From an uncultured Porphyromonadaceae bacterium (GTDB lineage Bacteria > Bacteroidota > Bacteroidia > Bacteroidales > Muribaculaceae), in the NCBI GenBank assembly GCA_947174235.1, contig CAMWID010000014.1:1-52354 (forward strand): 52,354 bases of DNA. The letters run 5' to 3'. The translations under genes were made by a program, and so were the position numbers. Of the stretch, positions 43,874-52,178 are shown one piece after another. A model generated the notes under the pieces. It ran no database searches, was not told the DNA's origin, and worked only from the letters and a program-made list of their open reading frames with translations. Every line of letters starts with the position of its first letter. Position 1 is the first letter of the stretch.

Positions 43874-46150
43874 TCATTCTTTTTTCTGAAGTGTGATAGC
43901 GTCAAGAGACGCTATCGCCACAAGATCATATATCTCCTGCTCCGAGCTGTTGCTGTTGGTGAAATACACCGGCTTCTTAAGCCCCATCTGTATTGGACCT
44001 ATTATGCTTCCTATACCCATGGACAGAAGCATCTTCCCTGTGCAGTTAGCCGCTGTCAGATTCGGGAAGATCAATGTGTTGACATTCTTTCCTTTGATTT
44101 TATTGAAGGGGAAGGTCTCGTCTCGGAGTTTCGCGTCAAGAGCATATTCCACCTGCATCTCTCCATCCACAAGCATGTCAGGATATTTTTCATGCAATTC
44201 CTTTACCGCATCAGCTACCATGGTTGCCTCTTCATGTTCGGAACTTCCGAAATTACTGTAGGAAAGCATTGCCATGACAGGCTCCTGCGCGAAGAAACGC
44301 ACCGTATGATTCGAGAGTCTGGCGATATCCACCAATGCGGAACGGTCGGCATCAGGATTTACAGCTGTGTCGGCTATAAAGAATGTCCCGCGACGGGTGT
44401 TCAGGATATGCATGGTCGCGAAATGGTCGTATCCCTCCTGCAAGCCGATTATTGACAGGACATTGCTCGCGGTAGCCTCGCCTGCCGAATATGTCGACAC
44501 AAGGCATGCATCCGCATCTCCTGTCTGCACCATCATCATGCCGAAATACGTTCTGTCAAACATTTTTTCAAGAGCGAAATCGAATGTAAATCCTTCACGC
44601 GCTTTCTTTCTGGCAAGAATACATGCATATCGTTCACGTGTCTCCGCCTCTCTGTCATGACGCGGATTGATGATCTCGACATTCTCAAGAGAAAGTCCAA
44701 GCCGCGCCGCACGTTTCTCTATCATCTCCTCATTGCCGAGCACCACGGGACGGCACACCCCTTCCCTGGCTGTTCTCACGGCTGCGCGAAGCATATTGTC
44801 CATATTTCCCTCGCATATCACCACACGTTTCGGAGTCTGTTTCGCAAGATCAGCAATATGACGCATCATCTTTCCGTCATCTCCCATAAGGCTACGGAGT
44901 TTTGCCTGATATGCTGTCCAATCCGGAATCGGACGGCGTGCGATTCCCGACTGGGCGGCGGCTTTCGCTACAGCCGGAGCCACGCAAAGAAGCAGCCGCG
45001 GGTCAAGAGCTTTCGGCAAGATATACTCCCTTCCGAACTTTATGTTGTTCATGCCATAAGCCTCATCGACTACTGACGGCACAGGATCCTTTGCAAGGTC
45101 GGCGATGGCATGCACGGCGGCGATTTTCATAGCCTCGTTGATGCATGTGGCACCACAGTCGAGAGCGCCGCGGAATATATATGGGAAACCTATTACATTG
45201 TTTATCTGGTTGGGATAGTCGCTGCGTCCTGTGGCGACTATGATATCTTGCCGGGTCGCCATTGCAAGATCGTAGGCGATTTCCGGATTGGGATTCGCGA
45301 GCGCGAATACTATCGGATTCGGAGCCATGGAGAGAACCATCTCGGGAGTAACGACATCAGCCACACTGAGCCCAAGGAACACATCTGCATCCTTCATCGC
45401 CTCTGCAAGGGTGTGTATGTCCCGGTCTGTGGCGAATTCCCTTTTTTGAGAGTTGAGCCCTTCCCTGTCAGACCTGATGACACCCTTTGAATCACACATG
45501 ACCACATTACGCGGATTCACACCGAGAGCCACATAAAGACGCGTACAGCTTATGGCAGCCGCCCCTGCCCCGTTCACTACAAGACGCACCTCACCGATCT
45601 TCTTGCCCTGTATCTGGAGCGCGTTCAGAAGTCCCGCCCCGGAGATTATCGCCGTTCCGTGCTGATCATCATGCATCACGGGAATGTCACATTCCTCCTT
45701 AAGTCTTGTTTCTATCTTGAAACATTCGGGAGCCTTGATGTCCTCGAGATTTATTCCTCCGAACGTTGGAGAGATAGCCTTCACTATTTCTATGATCTTG
45801 TCCGGATCCTTTTCATTGATCTCGATATCGAACGCGTCAAGACCGGCGAATATTTTAAACAGGAGAGCCTTTCCCTCCATTACCGGCTTCCCTGCAAGCG
45901 CGCCGATGTCTCCAAGTCCGAGCACTGCAGTGCCGTTGCTTATCACACCGACGAGATTGCCACGGTTTGTATAACGGTAGGCATCCTCCGGATTTTTTTC
46001 AATTTCAAGACATGGATATGCCACTCCCGGAGAATATGCCAGGGCGAGATCCTGCTGCGAAGCATAAGGTTTGGTCGGTACGATTTCGATCTTTCCGGGC
46101 TTACCCTCCTCATGATAGAGAAGCGCCATTTCTTTTGTGACTTTTGACAT
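43874..46150 (-). CDS. maeB: NADP-dependent malic enzyme with phosphotransacetylase-like domain (MaeB type)
   Basis: This 758-residue protein decarboxylates malate to pyruvate with NADP. The N-terminal malic domain has [47 protein letters not shown] and [18 protein letters not shown]. The NAD(P)-binding part has [21 protein letters not shown]. From about residue 430 a phosphotransacetylase-like domain follows ([17 protein letters not shown] onward to [14 protein letters not shown]), usually a regulatory module sensing acetyl-CoA. Length matches MaeB enzymes. An IS element sits 19 bp beyond its stop codon. A possible promoter lies at 46408-46437, which would give a long leader. Confidence 0.95.
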   Translation of the reverse strand: MSKVTKEMALLYHEEGKPGKIEIVPTKPYASQQDLALAYSPGVAYPCLEIEKNPEDAYRYTNRGNLVGVISNGTAVLGLGDIGALAGKPVMEGKALLFKIFAGLDAFDIEINEKDPDKIIEIVKAISPTFGGINLEDIKAPECFKIETRLKEECDIPVMHDDQHGTAIISGAGLLNALQIQGKKIGEVRLVVNGAGAAAISCTRLYVALGVNPRNVVMCDSKGVIRSDREGLNSQKREFATDRDIHTLAEAMKDADVFLGLSVADVVTPEMVLSMAPNPIVFALANPNPEIAYDLAMATRQDIIVATGRSDYPNQINNVIGFPYIFRGALDCGATCINEAMKIAAVHAIADLAKDPVPSVVDEAYGMNNIKFGREYILPKALDPRLLLCVAPAVAKAAAQSGIARRPIPDWTAYQAKLRSLMGDDGKMMRHIADLAKQTPKRVVICEGNMDNMLRAAVRTAREGVCRPVVLGNEEMIEKRAARLGLSLENVEIINPRHDREAETRERYACILARKKAREGFTFDFALEKMFDRTYFGMMMVQTGDADACLVSTYSAGEATASNVLSIIGLQEGYDHFATMHILNTRRGTFFIADTAVNPDADRSALVDIARLSNHTVRFFAQEPVMAMLSYSNFGSSEHEEATMVADAVKELHEKYPDMLVDGEMQVEYALDAKLRDETFPFNKIKGKNVNTLIFPNLTAANCTGKMLLSMGIGSIIGPIQMGLKKPVYFTNSNSSEQEIYDLVAIASLDAITLQKKE

Positions 46151-46407
46151 GTTGCTTTTGATGTTAAGAAGAAACTGACAGCTATGACCGCTATCTGCAT
46201 AATTTTAAGACATTTTCATACATCATACGGCTATTTCTGACAGTTGCTTGCATTTTTCAATAAAATTCTTGCTATATATAACATAAACGCAACATATCCG
46301 AAAAATTACTTACAAATTAAAAAAAATCTTCTTATCCCACTGTATTCTCTCCACCCGGCAAGGCAATTTTCGCAATAAAAATATATTCCAAATTTCAAAA
46401 AGTTTTC

Positions 46408-46437
46408 CAAAAATATTTTCATAATATTATCTATCAA
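46408..46437 (-). promoter_or_regulatory. Possible promoter of the malic enzyme gene
   Basis: On the minus strand TTG (46437-46435), 19 nt, TATTTTTG (46415-46408) fit the consensus. The region 46201-46604 is very AT-rich, so a chance match is possible, and the leader would be about 250 nt. Apart from this and the nrdD promoter I see no gene in the interval. Confidence 0.4.
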
Positions 46438-46508
46438 TTGAATACATTTTTAATATAACAGAAAAGTTTTCCAAAATAAAAATTTTATAATAAAATAAGC
46501 AGCTATTA

Positions 46509-46540
46509 TTTGCAGATAATCTATTTTTACAATACCTTTG
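46509..46540 (+). promoter_or_regulatory. Bacteroidota-type promoter of nrdD
   Basis: TTTG (46509-46512), 20 nt, TACCTTTG (46533-46540), a full match to the consensus. The transcript would start near 46546, about 60 nt before the nrdD ATG. Confidence 0.75.
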
Positions 46541-46604
46541 CACAGGTCTTCAGAAACAAGGCCGGCACCTAATAATTTTCAAGAAACAAAATGTCAGAAC
46601 AACG

Positions 46605-48809
46605 ATGATACAGATAGTCGAAAAACGCGACGGAAGGGTCGTGGGATACAACGAGGACAAAATAAAGGCCGCTATCAGAAAAGCCATGCTCGCCACCGAA
46701 ACCGGCGAAGACGAGTCGTTGATACAGAAAATCACCGACAGGATCGGCATGAGCGGACCTGAACGTATGACCGTTGAAGAGATTCAGGACCGTGTGGAGT
46801 TCGAACTGATGAAATCCGCCAGAAAGGATGTGGCAAAACGCTATATCGCCTACAGGGATCAAAGGTCGATAGCGCGTCAGGCAAAGACTCGCGACATGTT
46901 TCTTGAGATAATAGAGGCAAAAAACAACGACATCACCCGCGAGAACGCCAACATGAACACCGATTCACCCGCCGGAATGATGATGAAATTCGCCTCCGAG
47001 ACCACAAAACCGTTCGTAGACGACTACCTGCTCTCGCCGGAAGTGAAAAACGCTGTCAAGAACAACTATATACATATCCACGACAAGGATTACTACCCTA
47101 CCAAGAGCCTGACGTGTGTGCAGCATCCTCTCAACCGCATCCTTCAACACGGCTTCGTGGCGGGACATGGGGAATCGCGCCCTGCAAAACGCATTGAGAC
47201 GGCAAGCGTGATAGCCTGCATCTCGCTTGAGACAGCCCAGAACGAAATGCATGGCGGGCAGGCGATACCGGCTCTCGATTTTTATCTCGCGCCATATGTA
47301 CGCGCAAGCTTTAAAGAGGAGGTCTCAAATCTTGAACAGCTTTCAGGCAAAGACCTTTCCCACCTCAAGGATGCTAAGTTCAAAGATTATCTGCGCCGTC
47401 CGCTTGACGGGCTGGAAGGAGACGAACGCTATCTCCAGCACGCTATCAACAAGACTGTGGGAAGGGTTCACCAGTCAATGGAGGCGTTTATCCATAATAT
47501 GAACACCATTCATTCACGTGGCGGCAATCAGGTGGTGTTTTCCTCAGTCAACTACGGCACCGACACTTCCGCAGAAGGTCGCTGCGTGATCCGGGAAATG
47601 CTGAATTCCACATATGAAGGTGTCGGGAACGGTGCTACTGCAATTTTCCCGATACAGATCTGGAAAAAGAAACGCGGTGTGAGCTATCTGCCGGAAGATC
47701 CGAATTATGACCTCTACAGGCTCGCTTGTAAAGTGACGGCGCGCCGTTTCTTCCCTAATTTCTTGAATCTTGACGCATCATACAACCACCATGAGGATTG
47801 GAGGGAGGATGATCCCGAACGTTACCAATATGAAGTAGCTACAATGGGATGCCGCACACGTGTGTTTGAGAATCGCTATGGAGAGAAGACATCTGTAGGC
47901 AGGGGCAACCTCTCTTTCACCACTGTCAATATAGTGCGTCTCGCAATCGAGGTAATGAATATCAAGGACAAAGAGGAACGGATCGGAAAATTCTTTGAGA
48001 AGCTTGACAAGGTGCTTGATGTGACGGCATTACAGCTTGATCAGCGTTTCCAGTTCCAGAAGACCGCACTTGCGAAACAATTCCCTCTCGTAATGAGCGT
48101 GCTTTGGAATCATTCCGACTCTCTTGAGCCCAACGATACCATTGAGTCAGTGATCAATCAGGGCACACTCGGAATAGGATTTATCGGTCTTGCCGAATGT
48201 CTTATCGCCCTAATCGGAAAACATCATGGGGAATCTGACGAAGCACAGAGCTTAGGAGTCAGGATAGTGACGCATTTCAGAGACCGCGCCAACGAATATT
48301 GCGACAAATACGGACACAACTATTCCGTGCTCGCCACTCCGGCGGAAGGACTGTCAGGCAAATTCACCAAAGTCGACCGTAAGGTATTTGGTGAAATAGC
48401 GGGAGTGACTGACAAAGATTACTACACCAACTCAAACCACGTGCCCGTATATTATCATTGTTCTCCAAGACACAAAGCAAAGATCGAGGCTCCATATCAT
48501 GACCTCACCCGTGGAGGACATATATTTTATGTGGAGATTGACGGAGACGCGACCCATAATGAGGAGGCAATCATGCAGATCGTGGATATGATGGATGAAT
48601 ACAACATCGGATACGGGTCAGTGAACCACAACCGCAACCATTGCCCGAAATGTGGATACGAGAACGCCGACAAAAATCAGACGAAATGTCCCAAGTGCGG
48701 AATGAAGTTCGAGACAATCCAACGAATCACCGGCTACCTCGTCGGAACCACGGATCGCTGGAACTCCGGGAAACTCGCGGAACTTCATGACCGGGTTGTA
48801 CACGAATGA
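46605..48809 (+). CDS. nrdD: Anaerobic ribonucleoside-triphosphate reductase NrdD
   Basis: The 734-residue class III reductase makes deoxyribonucleotides without oxygen using a glycyl radical. It has an N-terminal ATP-cone (VEKRDGRVVGYNEDKIKAAI) for allosteric control and a central barrel with NTIHSRGGNQVVFSSVNYGT. The C-terminal zinc site has two pairs, CPKCGYENADKNQTKCPKCG. The glycyl-radical segment follows at the C-terminus (QRITGYLVGTTDRWNSGK). All parts are present at normal length. It is followed 59 bp later by its activase gene. Confidence 0.97.
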   Translation: MIQIVEKRDGRVVGYNEDKIKAAIRKAMLATETGEDESLIQKITDRIGMSGPERMTVEEIQDRVEFELMKSARKDVAKRYIAYRDQRSIARQAKTRDMFLEIIEAKNNDITRENANMNTDSPAGMMMKFASETTKPFVDDYLLSPEVKNAVKNNYIHIHDKDYYPTKSLTCVQHPLNRILQHGFVAGHGESRPAKRIETASVIACISLETAQNEMHGGQAIPALDFYLAPYVRASFKEEVSNLEQLSGKDLSHLKDAKFKDYLRRPLDGLEGDERYLQHAINKTVGRVHQSMEAFIHNMNTIHSRGGNQVVFSSVNYGTDTSAEGRCVIREMLNSTYEGVGNGATAIFPIQIWKKKRGVSYLPEDPNYDLYRLACKVTARRFFPNFLNLDASYNHHEDWREDDPERYQYEVATMGCRTRVFENRYGEKTSVGRGNLSFTTVNIVRLAIEVMNIKDKEERIGKFFEKLDKVLDVTALQLDQRFQFQKTALAKQFPLVMSVLWNHSDSLEPNDTIESVINQGTLGIGFIGLAECLIALIGKHHGESDEAQSLGVRIVTHFRDRANEYCDKYGHNYSVLATPAEGLSGKFTKVDRKVFGEIAGVTDKDYYTNSNHVPVYYHCSPRHKAKIEAPYHDLTRGGHIFYVEIDGDATHNEEAIMQIVDMMDEYNIGYGSVNHNRNHCPKCGYENADKNQTKCPKCGMKFETIQRITGYLVGTTDRWNSGKLAELHDRVVHE

Positions 48810-48868
48810 GAATACACATCCTATAATTCAATTTCTCTTTCATCATAAAATCCTAATGCAACCCCGAA

Positions 48869-49360
48869 ATGTCTTACAAGTATAATGTACTGGCGATAAT
48901 TCGCGGAACCACGGTCGACGGACCGGGGTTCCGCACTTCCATATATCTTGCCGGCTGCCGGCACGCCTGTCCGGGATGCCACAATCAGCAATCCTGGAAT
49001 CCTGACGGCGGGGAAATCATGACCGCCGATGATATTCTTGAAGTGGTCGATGAAGAGGATTTTGATGTCACACTCTCCGGTGGTGACCCTCTTTTTAATC
49101 CGGAATCCACAAAACACCTTGTCGATCTTTTGGCTGAGAGAGGAAGGAAAGTATGGATATACACAGGCTTCACATGGGAACGGATCGTTGCTGACGATAT
49201 GCTCATGGACGCTGTGAGAAATGCCGCCGTTGTTGTTGACGGACCATTTATCGAAAGGCTAAAGGATCCGGACCTCCCGTTCAGAGGATCTTCCAACCAA
49301 CGTCTGATCAACGTAGCCGCCTCCCTCTCTGCAGGCAAAGCCACTATAATTCCTGCTTGA
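48869..49360 (+). CDS. nrdG: Anaerobic ribonucleotide reductase activating protein NrdG (radical SAM)
   Basis: The 163-residue enzyme uses a 4Fe-4S cluster and SAM to create the glycyl radical on NrdD. The cluster motif CRHACPGCHN (CxxxCxxC) is preceded by DGPGFRTSIYLAGC, and VTLSGGDPLFNPE carries the SAM-binding GGDP. Length is normal for NrdG. The gene lies directly downstream of nrdD. Confidence 0.96.
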   Translation: MSYKYNVLAIIRGTTVDGPGFRTSIYLAGCRHACPGCHNQQSWNPDGGEIMTADDILEVVDEEDFDVTLSGGDPLFNPESTKHLVDLLAERGRKVWIYTGFTWERIVADDMLMDAVRNAAVVVDGPFIERLKDPDLPFRGSSNQRLINVAASLSAGKATIIPA

Positions 49361-49524
49361 TTCTTATTTTGGCGACTAAGTTGCAAAACAGTTACGAAAT
49401 ATCCAAATTTTTGGAGCCTCCGAGGACGAATCTCCGTTATGGAGCTGTCTGTAAAGGGATACAATCCACTAAAGTCCGGACTTTATTACATCATATAATG
49501 CGGCCAAGCCTACTTTGTCTTTAA

Positions 49525-49731
49525 TGGACCCAGAATGAATGGAAAGGATCCTATCTCGCCACCGTTCCCGATCCGAAGCAATCGGCACAGACCATCAAGG
49601 CATTCGTCCGGCCACACCTCGACGACCGTCAGTATGCCAAAGGCAGCAAGGAACTCGACCGCCTTCTCGACAATCTCCCCTCAGTCCTTCAGGACATGGA
49701 CTATGACCGCAGCCGAGGCTTCAGACGATAA
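49525..49731 (+). pseudogene. Orphan coding remnant, 68 codons, without start
   Basis: A frame opening right after a stop codon reads WTQNEWKGSYLATVPDPKQS and continues KAFVRPHLDDRQYAKGSKELDRLLDNLP, ending SRGFRR and TAA. There is no ATG until ten or so codons from the end. The composition is protein-like (charged helix, regular codon use), which suggests the 3' end of a gene whose beginning has been lost. I do not recognise the family. The remaining gap (49361-49524) has no plus-strand gene. Confidence 0.5.
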
Positions 49732-49746
49732 AAATCAACCTATAAG

Positions 49747-49777
49747 TTGCATTTTTCGCAATGATTGATTAACTTTG
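49747..49777 (+). promoter_or_regulatory. Bacteroidota-type promoter of the toxin-antitoxin-like pair
   Basis: TTG (49747-49749), 20 nt, TAACTTTG (49770-49777), a full consensus match. The transcript would start near 49783, about 20 nt before the ATG at 49803. Confidence 0.72.
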
Positions 49778-49802
49778 CACTATCCTAAAGCGTTTTACAG
49801 AT

Positions 49803-50351
49803 ATGAAGTTTGTAAGAATAATAGACGGATATGATCACTTGTAGGCTGTCAAGTCACCAGACAAGGAGGCTGATGAACTGACAATGCTCTTCCGAGACTG
49901 GACAAATGGGGAATTCCTTTTCGATTTCTTCATGGAGAATATGGAGGATCTGAAAGGCTTCTTCCATATCGAGCGGATAGACCAGGCCGTATCCGACACC
50001 TTTGACGATGCAGAGGCATTGCAGGAGCTTATTCTTGATTTTCCCTATACAGAGAACCTTGACGAACTCTTCATACCTCTCGACATCACCGACAGCCGGA
50101 CACGCGAACTGAGCCGCGAGAAAGCCCGCAACTGGGACAGAGATCGACATACGAGCTGGCTCAGGGTATATGCTATCCGGCTTGAACCGAATGTGTATGT
50201 AGTCACCGGAGGAGCCATCAAGCTCACACGCACGATGCAGGAGCGCGGGCATACGATGGAACAACTTGAAAAACTCAACCGCTGTAAGGCTTATCTGAAA
50301 GCTAACGGCGTATTTGACCAGGACAGTTTTGTTGAACTCACTAATGAATGA
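49803..50351 (+). pseudogene. Toxin-like gene of a type II TA pair, interrupted by an in-frame TAG at codon 14
   Basis: The frame begins MKFVRIIDGYDHL, meets TAG (49842-49844), then continues without a break: AVKSPDKEADELTMLFRDW, FLFDFFMENMEDLKGFFHIE, VYAIRLEPNVYVVTGGAIKL, ending DQDSFVELTNE. The full 182-codon form resembles Bacteroidales proteins found before a helix-turn-helix antitoxin, in which a Trp at this place (TGG) would restore the frame by one base. Translation might restart at the ATG at 49884, giving 155 residues without the N-terminal strand. It overlaps the next gene's start by 8 bp and has its own promoter. The RelE-like function is inferred from gene order. Confidence 0.72.
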
Positions 50352-50661
50352 AGATATGGCAAGCAAGGCAATAAAATTTTTGGAGGCTCATCAGAGCGAG
50401 ACTCCATCGCGTTTTGTCGAAGAAGCGACATGGCGCAGAGAGAACGCGAGCTGGCTGCGATGGTCGCGCCAACTGGCCGCTACACTCATGGGCTACATGC
50501 AGGATCACGGTATGAAGCGTGCCGACCTCGCCGCACTTCTTGGAGTAAGCCCCCAATACGTAAGCAAACTGCTCTCCGGCACTGAGAATCTGAGCTTCAA
50601 GAGCATTGCCAACATTGAGGACAAACTTGGAATAACCTGCATGGCTATGGTCAACGCCTGA
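50344..50661 (+). CDS. Helix-turn-helix (XRE-type) antitoxin-like regulator
   Basis: The 105-residue protein ends in an XRE/Cro-type DNA-binding domain: MKRADLAALLGVSPQYVSKLLSGTENLSFKSIANIEDKLGI. Its N-terminal 55 residues (ASKAIKFLEAHQSETPSRFVEEATWRREN) are likely the toxin-binding part. I chose the ATG at 50344, which overlaps the end of the toxin-like frame by 8 bp; an ATG at 50356 is also possible. Antitoxins of this layout usually repress the shared promoter. With the toxin gene apparently broken, it may persist as a stand-alone repressor. Confidence 0.8.
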   Translation: MNEDMASKAIKFLEAHQSETPSRFVEEATWRRENASWLRWSRQLAATLMGYMQDHGMKRADLAALLGVSPQYVSKLLSGTENLSFKSIANIEDKLGITCMAMVNA

Positions 50662-50694
50662 CCGAATTTGAATTTCAGGAGGTAAAAACAGCCG

Positions 50695-50719
50695 AAAAAG
50701 GGGCTTTTTGTCCCTTTTT
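50695..50719 (+). terminator. Terminator after the toxin-antitoxin-like pair
   Basis: AAAAAGGG (50695-50702) and CCCTTTTT (50712-50719) form an 8-bp stem with a 9-nt loop; the T-rich second arm and the following TTTTTT run support termination 34 bp past the stop codon. Confidence 0.65.
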
Positions 50720-50856
50720 GTACTTTTTTCGTCTAATGCTCAACTTTTTAGGCCAAACATGACTTGTATATCAACTCTTTTGGCTGATTTTACATCGGAT
50801 TAGACAGCGGTCTATCCACGAAATACTGAAAATAAGAAGCGTTATGCTCAATCTTG

Positions 50857-50975
50857 TAACTTGAAAACGTAGGACACTTTCAAATAGGACAAGGATTAGC
50901 ATAGTGATTCCCTCGCATATGCGTGGGTCACTATTGTTACATCTGTCCTAATGGTTTCCTACGACCTTCAAGTTA
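50857..50975. repeat. 119-bp nested palindrome
   Basis: Five stacked perfect stems share one centre: 50857-50865 with 50967-50975 (9 bp), 50868-50874 with 50957-50963 (7), 50885-50891 with 50944-50950 (7), and 50901-50907 with 50928-50934 (7). A central CCC-T-CGCATATGCG-T-GGG (50910-50927) closes it. Small symmetric internal loops separate the stems. No ORF fits inside. It could be a structured RNA, a MITE-like element or a recombination site. Confidence 0.75.
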
Positions 50976-50988
50976 AGACGTGGCATAG

Positions 50989-51029
50989 TTGGCTCACGTT
51001 TCTTTATCTATAATGCAGCGTTGAGCCAA
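50989..51029. repeat. Inverted repeat just upstream of the surface-repeat gene
   Basis: TTGGCTCA (50989-50996) and TGAGCCAA (51022-51029) are perfect 8-bp arms with a 25-nt loop, ending 27 bp before the ATG at 51057. A short sequence AGCGTT-...-CCAATC at 51018-51031 also resembles 50838-50853. It may control expression of the gene or be part of the palindromic element next to it. Confidence 0.5.
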
Positions 51030-51056
51030 TCGCATGCTAAACGTTATAAACTACTT

Positions 51057-52091
51057 ATGAGAATCAGAACTTTGTTATTGACTCTTCTCCTGACCGTATT
51101 ACAAATTGCGGCACAGGAACAACCATATCGCCCGTTTCAGATAAGTTTTGTTTATCCATTGGGAACTAATGGCCTGTCAGCAAAAGAATATACCAATGGC
51201 GTGTCAATAAATCTGTTGGCTGGTGTATCTAAGAACGAGAAATACTTTAGTTTAACCGGGTTGGGCAATATTGTAATGAATAATGCGACAGGAATGCAGA
51301 TTTCCGGAATTACCAACTATATCGGAGGAGTCGGCACCGGTTGTGCCATAGCCGGAATATCCAATATTACCGCCTCATCCTATCGCGGTTTTCAATTGTC
51401 CGGCATTTTGGGTATTTCCGGCTCCGGTTCAAAGGGCATGATGTTTAGTGGCATCGGGAACTATACCAAAGGGGAATTCGATGGAATACAGTTTGCCGGA
51501 ATTGCAAATATTGCCGGAGACGTCAGTGGCTTACAATTCGCCGGGATAATGAACAAAGCCCAAAAAGTCAAAGGAGTACAGTTTGCAGGCATCCTTAATA
51601 TCGCTGAAGAAAGTGAATTTCCAATCGGTTTTGTAAATATAATAAAGGAGGGTGAGTTTGGTTTGGCTCTCACATATGACCTGCTGGGTAATACAATGTT
51701 GTCATTCAGATCAGGAGGCAAATACACCTATGGTATTCTTGGTGTAGGTTTTAATCATAACATGAAGGATAACAAGGGTGTCGTGGAATGTGGTTATGGC
51801 ATACATATTCCGGTAACGAAATGGTTTCGGATAGATAATGAATTCAAAGGTCATACATCTGTGATTACGACTGAAACAGATCAGTCAGCATACAATTTAG
51901 GCTATCTTCTTGCACCTTCATTCAAATTGTGGAATCACTTTAATCTATTTGGAGGCGCAAGCATTAACTATCTATACTCCGATTTAAATGCTTCGATAAC
52001 ACCCAAGCGCACCCTTTGGTCTAAAACAAATGAAAAAAGCGAACAGCATTTGTATATAGGTTATGAAATCGGAGTACAATACATTTTTTAG
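51057..52091 (+). CDS. Exported surface-repeat protein (LA_2272-like)
   Basis: The 344-residue product has a signal peptide (about 1-20, MRIRTLLLTLLLTVLQIAAQ). A central tract (about 70-195) follows, made of a degenerate repeat of about 19-22 residues around G(I/L/V)QFAGI.N.A, for example FDGIQFAGIANIAG, VSGLQFAGIMNKAQ and VKGVQFAGILNIAE. A C-terminal barrel-like part ends in Phe (GYEIGVQYIF). It resembles LA_2272 surface-repeat proteins, whose function is unknown. A longer frame uses a TTG at 51021, but the signal peptide starts at 51057. A terminator lies downstream. Confidence 0.75.
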   Translation: MRIRTLLLTLLLTVLQIAAQEQPYRPFQISFVYPLGTNGLSAKEYTNGVSINLLAGVSKNEKYFSLTGLGNIVMNNATGMQISGITNYIGGVGTGCAIAGISNITASSYRGFQLSGILGISGSGSKGMMFSGIGNYTKGEFDGIQFAGIANIAGDVSGLQFAGIMNKAQKVKGVQFAGILNIAEESEFPIGFVNIIKEGEFGLALTYDLLGNTMLSFRSGGKYTYGILGVGFNHNMKDNKGVVECGYGIHIPVTKWFRIDNEFKGHTSVITTETDQSAYNLGYLLAPSFKLWNHFNLFGGASINYLYSDLNASITPKRTLWSKTNEKSEQHLYIGYEIGVQYIF

Positions 52092-52122
52092 AATTTTAGT
52101 CACAGTTTCATTCTTTCCCAAT

Positions 52123-52168
52123 ATAATAACAGCTACCAGACCGAACAAGGCTTGATAGCTGTTATTAT
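52123..52168. terminator. Bidirectional terminator between converging genes
   Basis: A perfect 13-bp stem (52123-52135 with 52156-52168, 20-nt loop) lies between the surface-repeat gene and the converging partial gene at the window end. Its AT-rich outer part gives a T-run in both directions. Confidence 0.8.
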
Positions 52169-52178
52169 CATTAATGAA

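Noticed and set aside
46201..46604. Riboswitch or small gene in the AT-rich gap before nrdD
   Set aside because: No known riboswitch core or open frame stands out; only promoter-like elements are supported.
50838..51050. Integron attC site (GTT-containing ends around the palindrome)
   Set aside because: The outer ends only partly fit RYYYAAC and GTTRRRY, no integrase gene is in the window, and no matching site follows the next gene.
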